Positions 40,654-48,098 of a stretch of 48,098 nucleotides of DNA are shown here, piece by piece. This DNA is from CAYQJC01 sp964417825 (GTDB taxonomy: Bacteria; Patescibacteriota; Minisyncoccia; Minisyncoccales; CG1-02-41-26), in contig CAYQJC010000001.1 of NCBI GenBank assembly GCA_964417825.1, forward strand, positions 1 through 48,098, in the 5' to 3' direction. The notes below the pieces were generated by a model. The model saw only the letters and a program-made list of their open reading frames with translations, was not told the origin of the DNA and did no database searches. Numbering within the stretch: the stretch's first letter is position 1; every line of letters starts with the position of its first letter. The translations under genes and the position numbers were made by a program.

Positions 40654-40682
40654 ATATTAGCAAATCCAATCCCTTTTGTCAA
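40654..40682 (-). promoter_or_regulatory. Promoter of the orphan small RNA
   Basis: TTGACA (40677-40682) and TAATAT (40654-40659) on the minus strand with exactly 17 bases between them, a near-consensus sigma-70 promoter. Confidence 0.75.
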
Positions 40683-40711
40683 CCCACGGAGTGAATTTGA
40701 AAGAGGAGACG

Positions 40712-42745
40712 TTAGAGAAGGTCTTTAAATTCCTTTTCCCAATCGGGATTAATTTCTATTGCCTTTTTAGCTAACTCTCTGGCCAGTTCCTGGTCACCAG
40801 AAAATTGAGCAATCTGAACAGCAATTTTATGGGATTGAAGCCATCGGGGTTCAAGCTCAATTGCCTTCTGGGCTAACTTTAAAGCGGTTTCGAAATCTCT
40901 TTGGTAAAGCTTGGTTTGAGCTAAAACCCAATAACTCTGTTGATTAGTAGGTGATAGCTCAATACATCTTTTCCCATATTTTTCCGCCAAAGTTAATTTA
41001 CTTTGGTCAACTAAAGCATAAAGATTATAAAGATGAGCTAATCTGAGAATGCTCCGATAATCGCCGGGGGATTCTTTTTCGGTTTTTTGTAACTCGGAAA
41101 TTAGAAAATCAAGCTCTTTTTTTATTTCTTCTTTGGGGATTTTTTGAAGATTGTTTTGAATGAAATTCTGTGACTGCTGAGCAAAAAATTCTCTTATTTG
41201 ATATTTCCCCAAAGGAGAGGTTTCTAAAGTTTTTTTATAAAGCTCAATTCTTTCTTGAGAATTTTTTCCTTGTAGAGCTTTAATTACTAGAGCATCAGCT
41301 CGAGCAGGTTGCAAAACAAATTGCCAAAAACTCAGACAGAAAGCTACCACTAGAAGGCCAGCCAACCATTGGTGTTTGAAAATAAAGTTTCTTTGAACTT
41401 CTTCTTTCTCTTCCTTTTTAAGATTGGCTAGAAAACCTCCGAATCCAAGAATCAGAAAGAACATCATCAAACTGGTTACCATATCAAAAACGGTAAGATT
41501 CTGAACAAAATAAGCAATGAAGAGAACAGTAAATATCCCCAGCGTCCAGAAGTCCAAAAACTTTTCCTTCAAATATTTTTTCCATAAAACATAAAAAAAG
41601 CTAACGAAAATCCCAAAATAAGCAATTAACCCTAGAATTCCTTGGGTTACTAAAGTGTCCAAGATAATATTATGGGTTCTATCAAACCAGATTTCTCTTC
41701 CACACTCTTTAGTAAAAAGGCAAGGATTAAAATATTTTGTAAAGACAATAGTGTAATTCTCTGGACCCCAACCAAGAAGTGGATGTTCCAGAAACGCCTT
41801 CCGAGCCATTTCCCAATTAGGAATTCTTCCTCGGTCTCCCATCGCTCGGAACTTCTGCTCCACAAAACTGCCTGGCGTTAACAATAAAATAGTTGCTGCT
41901 ATCATCGCAAAAATAATAATGATAAAAATAAGCTTGCCCAAAAGCCGTAATTGAGGTTGAGTTTGTTTAAAAGCTAACCATAAAAAAAACAAAATTATCA
42001 ATCCACCCAAAAAAGAATAGGTTGCTGCTCTGGCATCACTTAAATAAATGGCAGAAAACATTGGACCTATCCCACCCAAAGAATAAATTTTCCACCCCCA
42101 ATTTCTTTTTTGAAAAAATATCCATAGTGCTAAATAAGCATTAAATAAAAGATAAGTGCCCAAAAAAGAAGTATTGCCTAAAGTTGCACCCATTCGTGGC
42201 GAAAGTTTAAAATCTTTTATCCCAGCTTTTTCAAAAAGGGCCCAAGAACTTATCAGAATAGCAACAAATATTGAGACAATAAAGAACTTTTCCCAATCAC
42301 TAACTTTCTTGAAAACCGAAGAGAGGACTAGGAAAAAACCAAATAAATGCAACCACATTAAAACCCCGGTCATTCTCTCATACTTTGACCAAAAAGAACG
42401 AGAAGGGTCTACACCAAAAACCGCACTCAGAATAAAAAAAACTAAAAATAAACTCAGAGCTAAAAAGATCGAATTAAACTTTGGGCGATATTTTGGATAA
42501 TTTAAAATTAAAATGAGCCAGCTAAAGAATACGATCTCGCAAAGACCCATAAAATATAAACTCTTGAGGCCAACAAAAGGAAAATAAGTTTTACTTGAGA
42601 CAATTAAAGGAGTAAATAAAGCTAAATAAGTACTGAAACGAATAATTTCAAACAAAAAAAACTCACCTCCTCTTCTGCTTTCCTTTTGAGGCCTGGTTAA
42701 TTCTTTTTCTCTTCTTAGTTTTTTTAGTCGCGATTTTCTTCCCAT
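40712..42745 (-). CDS. O-antigen-ligase-like membrane protein with C-terminal TPR repeats
   Basis: 677 residues. A basic N-terminus is followed by about 12-13 membrane helices (to ~residue 455) with an O-antigen ligase (Wzy/WaaL-type) loop: ARKAFLEHPLLGWGPENYTIVF and DRTHNIILDTLVTQGILG. A ~200-residue TPR region follows (CIELSPTNQQSYWVLAQTKLY; AIELEPRWLQSHKIAVQIA). It resembles the protein at 13350-15674 in plan. It probably joins or transfers glycan chains or sugars outside the cell and belongs to the surface-glycan locus with the flippase at 42848. Confidence 0.8.
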   Translation of the reverse strand: MGRKSRLKKLRREKELTRPQKESRRGGEFFLFEIIRFSTYLALFTPLIVSSKTYFPFVGLKSLYFMGLCEIVFFSWLILILNYPKYRPKFNSIFLALSLFLVFFILSAVFGVDPSRSFWSKYERMTGVLMWLHLFGFFLVLSSVFKKVSDWEKFFIVSIFVAILISSWALFEKAGIKDFKLSPRMGATLGNTSFLGTYLLFNAYLALWIFFQKRNWGWKIYSLGGIGPMFSAIYLSDARAATYSFLGGLIILFFLWLAFKQTQPQLRLLGKLIFIIIIFAMIAATILLLTPGSFVEQKFRAMGDRGRIPNWEMARKAFLEHPLLGWGPENYTIVFTKYFNPCLFTKECGREIWFDRTHNIILDTLVTQGILGLIAYFGIFVSFFYVLWKKYLKEKFLDFWTLGIFTVLFIAYFVQNLTVFDMVTSLMMFFLILGFGGFLANLKKEEKEEVQRNFIFKHQWLAGLLVVAFCLSFWQFVLQPARADALVIKALQGKNSQERIELYKKTLETSPLGKYQIREFFAQQSQNFIQNNLQKIPKEEIKKELDFLISELQKTEKESPGDYRSILRLAHLYNLYALVDQSKLTLAEKYGKRCIELSPTNQQSYWVLAQTKLYQRDFETALKLAQKAIELEPRWLQSHKIAVQIAQFSGDQELARELAKKAIEINPDWEKEFKDLL

Positions 42746-42800
42746 TTCTTCGTCAAATTAGGATATTTTAACCAAAAAATGAGTAATTAGCAAATTATGA

Positions 42801-42829
42801 TTGGATTTTTTAGAGCTTTAAGTTAAAAT
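42801..42829 (+). promoter_or_regulatory. Putative promoter of the flippase gene
   Basis: TTGGAT (42801-42806) and TAAAAT (42824-42829), 17 bases apart, 18 bases before the ATG. Confidence 0.45.
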
Positions 42830-42847
42830 AACTCTAGTTAAGCTAAT

Positions 42848-44107
42848 ATGAAAATTAGTGCTTCTTCTCTAAAATCGAAGGTTTATAATTTTTTGAAAAG
42901 AACCGAGAAATATACCAGAACCGACAATGTCTATTTAGTAAAAGGAGGTTTCTGGTTAACTTTCAAACAGATAGGAGGGTTTGTTATAGCTTGGGTCTTG
43001 GCAATGGTCTGGGCTAGATTTGTGCCCAAGGAAATTTACGGTAAGTATAAGTTTATAATGTCGGTTGCTGGGTTTTTGGCTATTTTTTCTTTGCCGGGGA
43101 TGAACACTGCTTTAATTAGGGCAGTAGCTCGCGGTTTTGAAAAGACAGTTAAACAGATAGTTAAAACTAAATTTCGCTGGAGTATTCTCAGTTTAGGAGC
43201 TGGGATTTCTTTAGCTCTTTATTACTGGTTCCAGCACAATCAAATTCTGGCAATCTCCTTTTTGATCGTGGGGATTTTCTCACCTCTGGTGAACAGTTTC
43301 GCTGTTTATGGTGATTATCTTGCTGGAAAAAAGCGCTTTGATCTTCAGACAAAATATGGCTTGTTAAAAAATCTTTTGCTGGCTTCAGCAATGATTGTTG
43401 GGATCCTTTTGACCAAAAATGTTATCTACCTTATCTTGATTTATTTTCTATCCCAAACCATCTTAACTATCTTTTTCTATCTTTTTATCTTTAAAAAACT
43501 ACCACCGAAAGGAGAAATAGATCAAAAATCCATAACCTATGGGAAGCATCTGAGTTTATCCTTTGTGCTAGGAGAAATCGCAACTTATATCGATAAAGTT
43601 TTAGTCTTCCATTTCCTGGGTGCTACAGAACTTGCTATATATTCTTTTGCTACTTTAGTTCCTAATCAAATTAGAGGGTTAAACAAAACTTTTGGAAAAT
43701 TAGCTTTACCAAAATTTTCAATTCGTGATACCAAAGAGATTAAGAGAAACCTCTGGTCCAAGATAATAAGGATGGAACTTTTCTTAATAATCACTGTTGG
43801 GCTTTATATAATTTCTGCTGGGTTAATCTTTAAATTATTTTTTCCAGCTTATCTGGACTCTGTTCTATATTCTAAAATTTACTCTCTTTCCCTATTAAAT
43901 GGAATCGTTATCTTGCCTCAAAATATCGTTTTCGCTAAAGCAAAAACGAGGGTGATCTATAAATATAGTTTATTCAATAACTCAATCCAGATACTAACCA
44001 TATTTATCTCCCTTTATTATTTTGGGTTGTTGGGATTAATAGTAGGAAATATAATTTATAAAACTATCATTACTGGAGCTTCCTTTTTTATGTTGCGAGA
44101 AATTTAA
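42848..44107 (+). CDS. Polysaccharide flippase (Wzx-like, MOP superfamily)
   Basis: 419 residues with about 12 membrane helices in the oligosaccharide-flippase (PST/Wzx) arrangement: GGFWLTFKQIGGFVIAWVLA at the first helix, FVPKEIYGKYKFIMSVAGF after it, and GEIATYIDKVLVFHFLGATELAIYSFA in the second half. Such proteins move lipid-linked sugar units across the membrane. It is divergent from the O-antigen-ligase-like gene and convergent with the glycosyltransferase at 44140. A short form: typical Wzx is 400-500 residues. Confidence 0.85.
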   Translation: MKISASSLKSKVYNFLKRTEKYTRTDNVYLVKGGFWLTFKQIGGFVIAWVLAMVWARFVPKEIYGKYKFIMSVAGFLAIFSLPGMNTALIRAVARGFEKTVKQIVKTKFRWSILSLGAGISLALYYWFQHNQILAISFLIVGIFSPLVNSFAVYGDYLAGKKRFDLQTKYGLLKNLLLASAMIVGILLTKNVIYLILIYFLSQTILTIFFYLFIFKKLPPKGEIDQKSITYGKHLSLSFVLGEIATYIDKVLVFHFLGATELAIYSFATLVPNQIRGLNKTFGKLALPKFSIRDTKEIKRNLWSKIIRMELFLIITVGLYIISAGLIFKLFFPAYLDSVLYSKIYSLSLLNGIVILPQNIVFAKAKTRVIYKYSLFNNSIQILTIFISLYYFGLLGLIVGNIIYKTIITGASFFMLREI

Positions 44108-44139
44108 CCAACTTGGCTTTTTTTTAAAGAAATAATGAA

Positions 44140-45039
44140 CTATTTAAATAAAAATCTTATAGATTTAAAAATCCTTCTTAAAATGGGTCTGATATAAAAT
44201 TTTGTGCTCCATTTATAGGTTGTGTAGATTATCAATATAAATCGCGACTTTATGCTTAAAGGAAGATTTTTTTGAAGCAACATCTTTATATTTTCTAAAA
44301 TAAAATTTAGTTTAAAGAATTGAACGTAAAACCGCTTTGAAACATTCTTTCCGGTTATCATACAAAACTGTCTGAGATATTTGTCTCTACTCCGTTCATT
44401 TCTCACTATCCTTCTAAAAAAAAGAGGTTGTTTATACTGTTTGAATTTCCCTAACAATGAAGCGCTAAGCAAGAGGAGAATATCATTACTAATTACTGGT
44501 CTGATGTAGCAACTCTTTAATATTTGAGTCTTCCAAATACCGTGGAGAATGTTATAGTGTCTAATATTTTTCAGGATATACAAATATCTTTTAGTAGGTT
44601 CTTCTTCTCCTATAGTGGTGTAGTCATCTTGATAAATCTCCCCTATACTCCCATCAATCTTAATTACTCTCGATTGAGGATAAATCAATATTAAATCTTC
44701 TTTTTGAATAACAGGAAGCAACTTTTCTACAAACTGAGGATGCCATTTATCATGACCGCTAGCCCACATAAAAAGGGGGGTATTTGTTTTGTCTAAAACA
44801 TATCTAGAATTAAAAAAAGCTCCTAGGTTTCTGGATTGTCTTATATAAATAATTCTCTTGTCTCTTTCTGCGTAATACTTACAAATCTTTGAAGTTCTAT
44901 CGGTCGAAGCGTTATCAGAAATAATAAAAATAAAATCTTTATAGGTTTGAGCTAATAAACTCTCAATTGCTTCTGCAATATATTTTTCCTCATTAAAAAC
45001 CGCCATCCCTATGGTAATTATTTTTTCTTTAGAGTTCAT
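44140..45039 (-). CDS. Glycosyltransferase family 2 protein
   Basis: About 299 residues from the ATG at 45039 (a GTG at 45045 adds two). GT-A fold: ITIGMAVFNEEKYIAEAIESLL, SDNASTDRTSKIC (the DNAS motif binds the nucleotide), SRNLGAFFNSRYVL, and MWASGHDKW, where D/H-D metal-binding positions are expected. It adds a sugar to a glycan chain at the inner face of the membrane. The C-terminal part is Arg/Phe-rich and may be membrane-associated. Confidence 0.85.
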   Translation of the reverse strand: MNSKEKIITIGMAVFNEEKYIAEAIESLLAQTYKDFIFIISDNASTDRTSKICKYYAERDKRIIYIRQSRNLGAFFNSRYVLDKTNTPLFMWASGHDKWHPQFVEKLLPVIQKEDLILIYPQSRVIKIDGSIGEIYQDDYTTIGEEEPTKRYLYILKNIRHYNILHGIWKTQILKSCYIRPVISNDILLLLSASLLGKFKQYKQPLFFRRIVRNERSRDKYLRQFCMITGKNVSKRFYVQFFKLNFILENIKMLLQKNLPLSIKSRFILIIYTTYKWSTKFYIRPILRRIFKSIRFLFK

Positions 45040-45389
45040 TTGCACTTAATTCTTTTTAAAAAACCATTGGGGGCACAAGTAATCAGTAATTTATTTTCAA
45101 TTTCTTTATCGATAAAAAAATTTTTATTATTTCTTATCAGTCAACTAATCCTCAATATTTTTACCCTCTTCACCTTTTTGTGTTTCTCAATTGCTCTCTT
45201 ATTGTGTTCTTTAATGTTAACATCGTCCCAAAACTTTTCCCTCACCAATATTTTGCCTTAACAATTTCCTGGTGAAAGTTCTACCAAAAAGCTTGGGGGC
45301 TTTGTTATTTCTATATGAATTCACCCTCTTAACTGCCTCAAGGTGAAATTGTTCAATTGGATTATTTTTTTCAATCATTATTCCTTATT
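45040..45389. other. Intergenic stretch of about 350 bases with one possible small ORF
   Basis: On the minus strand an ATG at 45378 opens a 53-codon frame to 45217 (begins MIEKNNPIEQFHLEAVKRVN), with clean residue composition; it may be a small gene or the truncated head of a larger one. The opposite-strand frame at 45040-45261 is hydrophobic but looks like a shadow. No tRNA or clear hairpin is seen. Confidence 0.35.
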
Positions 45390-46727
45390 TTAATTTCCTC
45401 TCATTATCTTGCTAAAAAGGGAAAGGTATTTATCTTGCGGAAAAAAGGAATGGTAATGGTGGACTGTACCTTTCGTCTCTGAGCGCCAGTTAGGAAACTT
45501 AGCTAGTTTTTTTATTTTTTCGATGGCTTCTTTTTTCTCTTTGTTATTTTTTGCATTACAGTAAGAACTAAAATCCTTTCCATAATCTCCAAGTGACTCC
45601 AAGAATACATCTTTTGGTGATATATCCTTTTTATCTTTATCGATTCTCCATTTTCTAACCTTTCTTGGGAAAATTAACACTTCATTAAAAACTCTCTCCC
45701 AGTCATTTATTAGTTTTCTTAAAGAAAACTTATGAATTGCATATTTCTTAGCGTTTTTTGATAATAGGTTCCTTAGTTCATGGTTATAATATAAATTCTG
45801 CAAAGCTTTAATATATTCATCTTCGTTCTTTGCAACGATTCCAGTTACCCCATTTTGGACCATATAACTTTCCATTGGATTCGCTAAAACTACTGGAACC
45901 ACTCCTGCTGCCATAGCCTCTTGCAACACCTGATCACAAGTACCATAATGATAAGGAGATAAGGGATATCCAAATACATCGAATATTGCTAAGTAGTCTC
46001 TTATATTCGAAATCGGACCAGTGAAGTCAAATTTTTTTACAATACCTAATTTCTCAGCCTTTTTCTTAATCTCTTTCTCGCTTGGTCCACCACAAACAAT
46101 AAATTTTACGTCCGGAACATTAATTTTCTGACAAATCTTCAGAAAATCTGGGTGAAGCTTGGCGTAATCAACAGTTCCGATATATCCTATATTGAAACCA
46201 GAATGTTTCTTTGGCTCAATGTGTTTAACATGTTCCACTCCTCCGGTTGACCATATAACCCGGAGAGATTTCCCCTGCTCAGCAGAGAGGTTTTGTACTT
46301 CTTTTGTCTTATAGCTTAAGGGAGTTGTAAAGATAAATAAGTCGGGATATGCAAGAATTTTTTCTGTGAAAATCCCTGGCGGATGAAATCCTGAGTTGTG
46401 ACTCCAAATAACTAAGCGGCAGGGAGGCAATTGCGTTCGTACTAAAAAATCATATAGCAATGGATGATTCCACCAATGAATAAGTACGATATCAGAGTTA
46501 GCTATTAAGTTAAGTAATTTAGGTTTTTTCTTTGACATATTGTCAGACAACGAAAAACCGACATTTTTAGCGGTTTCAATGGCATTTTGATTTGCATAAT
46601 CAAGACAAACGACTCTGTGTATAAAGGAGCGACTATCCTTAACTTTTGAAAGGTAATTTAAAACCACTGTGCCAACCCCACCACCAAGATGTGGTGTTAT
46701 ATGTAAAACTTTTATTTTCGCAAACAT
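45390..46727 (-). CDS. Glycosyltransferase family 4 (GT-B) protein
   Basis: 445 residues. N-terminal Rossmann part with HITPHLGGGVGTVVLNYL (Gly-rich donor-side loop), C-terminal part with GYIGTVDYAKLHPDFLK and the E-x7-E-type motif in DQVLQEAMAAGVVPVVLANPMES, which binds nucleotide sugar. An extra C-terminal segment (~355-445) is not part of the GT-B fold. It lies 18 bases beyond the methyltransferase gene on the same strand and belongs to the same glycan locus. Confidence 0.85.
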   Translation of the reverse strand: MFAKIKVLHITPHLGGGVGTVVLNYLSKVKDSRSFIHRVVCLDYANQNAIETAKNVGFSLSDNMSKKKPKLLNLIANSDIVLIHWWNHPLLYDFLVRTQLPPCRLVIWSHNSGFHPPGIFTEKILAYPDLFIFTTPLSYKTKEVQNLSAEQGKSLRVIWSTGGVEHVKHIEPKKHSGFNIGYIGTVDYAKLHPDFLKICQKINVPDVKFIVCGGPSEKEIKKKAEKLGIVKKFDFTGPISNIRDYLAIFDVFGYPLSPYHYGTCDQVLQEAMAAGVVPVVLANPMESYMVQNGVTGIVAKNEDEYIKALQNLYYNHELRNLLSKNAKKYAIHKFSLRKLINDWERVFNEVLIFPRKVRKWRIDKDKKDISPKDVFLESLGDYGKDFSSYCNAKNNKEKKEAIEKIKKLAKFPNWRSETKGTVHHYHSFFPQDKYLSLFSKIMRGN

Positions 46728-46745
46728 ATTCTTATCTAATAAATT

Positions 46746-47969
46746 TTAGAACTCCAATATCTTACCCTTAAAACTAATTTCTTTAAGAATAGTTTTAATG
46801 GAGTCTATATGAGCTATCGCAGTAATAATAATAGCAGAATCAGATGTAGCTTCTCGTAGTATGGATTTATCCACAATTTTTTTTCCATCAACTGAAAACC
46901 TTTTCTGTTTATAAGGATTGGCATCTATCAAGCCGATTATATTACAATTTTTTAACCCCGCATTTTCATAAAGATATAAAAACTCTCTACCGATTCCCCA
47001 AACATATAATGGTCTTTGCGACACAACCAAATTATTAATTATTTTTCTTTTTTTATTTAGTCTTTCAAAATCACCAATGATATATCGCTCAATTTCTTTT
47101 TTTAACTTGAAGCAATCTTCAATAATATTTAATTTGCTCATTTTGCCAGTTAAACGAAAAATTACATTCAAATTCGGCAATATCATTTTTTTACTCATCA
47201 TTGGTGTTTCAGATTTACAGTAAGTTATCAGTTCAAAACCCTCTAGCATTGCTAATAATTTAAGATGCTCAATATCAAAGTGTTGTATATGTTCCCTTAA
47301 AAGAAACCAATAAAAGTCAAAAATACTTGTTTCATTGTATCTTGAGGCATCGGGAATGCCAACACAAAGCAAACCACCATCCACCAAAACTCTCCTTGCT
47401 TCTCTAAATGCTTTCACGGGATCAACTAAATGCTCTATAACTTGATCTAATACTAATAAATCAAATGAGTCATTATTAAAGGGGATTAATTCGGCGCTCC
47501 CAAGTTTAATATTATAATCGCCTTTTTTCTTTGCATACCTAACGTAGTCTCTAATTATGTCAATTCCGTAAAGCTTATTTAGTCCTTGTTTACGCAAGTA
47601 ATCTAAAAAGCCACCCATAGCACAACCAATGTCTAAAATTTTAGAGTCTCTATCAAGATAAGGTGAAATCAAGTTATATAGATGAGAATATCTTTCAAGT
47701 GTGAAAAGATTGGAACTTCCCGGCCTGTCGCCAACTTTATCTCTCGACCCTAAATTTAATGGACCATATTCTTCACTATAATACTTTTTAAGTCCATTTA
47801 TTTCATCGTCAGATAGACGGTTAAATATATGGCCACACTTCATACAAGAATCTATCTTTACAAATTGGTAAAGAGCTGAATTGTCTAAGTTACCACAATA
47901 AAGAGTGAGTAAATTGGTTGCTTTATTAGAAGCACAAATCGGACAATTGACTAATTTATTTTTTTTCAT
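46746..47969 (-). CDS. SAM-dependent methyltransferase with N-terminal zinc-binding domain
   Basis: About 407 residues from the ATG at 47969 (a TTG at 47978 adds three). An N-terminal zinc ribbon (CPICASNK, then CMKCGHIFN) is followed by a class I methyltransferase: ILDIGCAMGGFLDYL (SAM loop), acidic GID, and LLVLDQVIEHLVDP. The C-terminal ~95 residues form a second Rossmann-like unit (YVWGIGREFLYLYE; IGLIDANPYKQKRF). This plan resembles the sugar C-methyltransferase family, which would act on a nucleotide sugar for the surface glycan. Confidence 0.8.
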   Translation of the reverse strand: MKKNKLVNCPICASNKATNLLTLYCGNLDNSALYQFVKIDSCMKCGHIFNRLSDDEINGLKKYYSEEYGPLNLGSRDKVGDRPGSSNLFTLERYSHLYNLISPYLDRDSKILDIGCAMGGFLDYLRKQGLNKLYGIDIIRDYVRYAKKKGDYNIKLGSAELIPFNNDSFDLLVLDQVIEHLVDPVKAFREARRVLVDGGLLCVGIPDASRYNETSIFDFYWFLLREHIQHFDIEHLKLLAMLEGFELITYCKSETPMMSKKMILPNLNVIFRLTGKMSKLNIIEDCFKLKKEIERYIIGDFERLNKKRKIINNLVVSQRPLYVWGIGREFLYLYENAGLKNCNIIGLIDANPYKQKRFSVDGKKIVDKSILREATSDSAIIITAIAHIDSIKTILKEISFKGKILEF

Positions 47970-48093
47970 GTTTTTCAATTATTTTTTTTAACAGATCTTC
48001 CGTATAGGCATCAATATCATCAGGCATTCCGTGGGTTAGCTGGCCGCAATCTTTACACACGGGGTGTTCCTTTCTCTTTTTCTTTAAAAACAT
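47956..48093 (-). CDS. Small Cys-containing protein or C-terminal fragment at the window edge
   Basis: A frame ending at 47956 and overlapping the methyltransferase start by 14 bases. It reads MFLKKKRKEHPVCKDCGQ, then LTHGMPDDIDAYTEDLLKK, to a Lys-rich end. If it starts at the ATG at 48093 it is 45 residues with one CxxC pair; it may equally be the tail of a longer gene that runs off the window. No family recognised. Confidence 0.45.
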   Translation of the reverse strand: MFLKKKRKEHPVCKDCGQLTHGMPDDIDAYTEDLLKKIIEKHEKK

Positions 48094-48098
48094 TTCTT

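Noticed and set aside
45040..45261. 73-residue hydrophobic plus-strand frame between two minus-strand glycosyltransferase genes
   Set aside because: It is the shadow of AT-rich intergenic DNA and of the possible 53-residue minus-strand frame; no support for expression.

Overview
The window looks like a piece of a Candidate Phyla Radiation (Patescibacteria, probably Parcubacteria-like) genome. It is AT-rich and compact, most start codons have no recognisable Shine-Dalgarno sequence, and it carries several families typical of that group: surface fibre-like proteins, a VirD4-like ATPase with a zinc ribbon, a sigma region 4/HARE protein, an S23-type four-helix protein and TPR-bearing O-antigen-ligase-like proteins. 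UGA is an ordinary stop codon, because an RF2 gene with its programmed frameshift is present. The lineage is an inference from gene content; no 16S rRNA gene is present.

Layout. (1) 1-4000, minus strand: two membrane-anchored, phage-tail-fibre-like proteins that share a C-terminal domain; the larger one starts with a MerR-like DNA-binding domain. (2) 4008-4850: a promoter, a structured orphan RNA with its own terminator, and about 700 bases of non-coding DNA. (3) 4873-5598: an ISXO2-like transposase relative that has lost its catalytic residues. (4) 5634-13312, plus strand: an F1-type ATPase operon of unusual composition. The order is a secreted domain fused to a subunit-c-like hairpin, a long subunit b, a short delta, alpha, a response regulator, a histidine kinase, gamma, beta, and an epsilon without its C-terminal domain. 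There is no subunit a, and the c-like hairpin has no acidic residue, so proton translocation is not expected, while the F1 catalytic residues are intact. (5) 13350-25585, minus strand: O-antigen-ligase/TPR protein, a membrane protein with two HTH domains, tRNA-Gln, ftsX, ftsE, an S23-like protein, prfB, tRNA-Thr, tRNA-Gly, a FtsB/DivIC-like protein, lepA, a REP-associated transposase (RAYT) and murJ. (6) 25662-26284: rnpB, a 100-N scaffold gap and an RNase HI gene. (7) 26763-38001, minus strand: recJ-like, pgk, VirD4-like ATPase and partner membrane protein, sigma4-HARE protein, secF, secD, secA. (8) 38069-48098: a tiny Lys/Arg-rich gene, murB, and a surface-glycan locus (DegT aminotransferase, O-antigen-ligase/TPR protein, flippase, two glycosyltransferases, a methyltransferase) with another orphan RNA.

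A second theme is palindromes. A 17-base palindrome (CAGAGACCGGGTCTCTG) occurs seven times between 20.7 and 26.3 kb. It sits next to the stop codons of four genes, flanks the RAYT gene, and lies in frame inside that gene. A different perfect 32-bp palindrome is embedded in frame in murB, and seven-base tandem repeats are embedded in lepA and the DegT gene and flank the S23-like gene.

The best candidate for an undescribed system is the F1-like ATPase. If its c-like subunits form a ring, ATP hydrolysis would turn a ring carrying extracellular domains instead of pumping protons. The operon carries its own two-component pair and lies beside genes for surface fibres. This is inference from sequence and needs testing.
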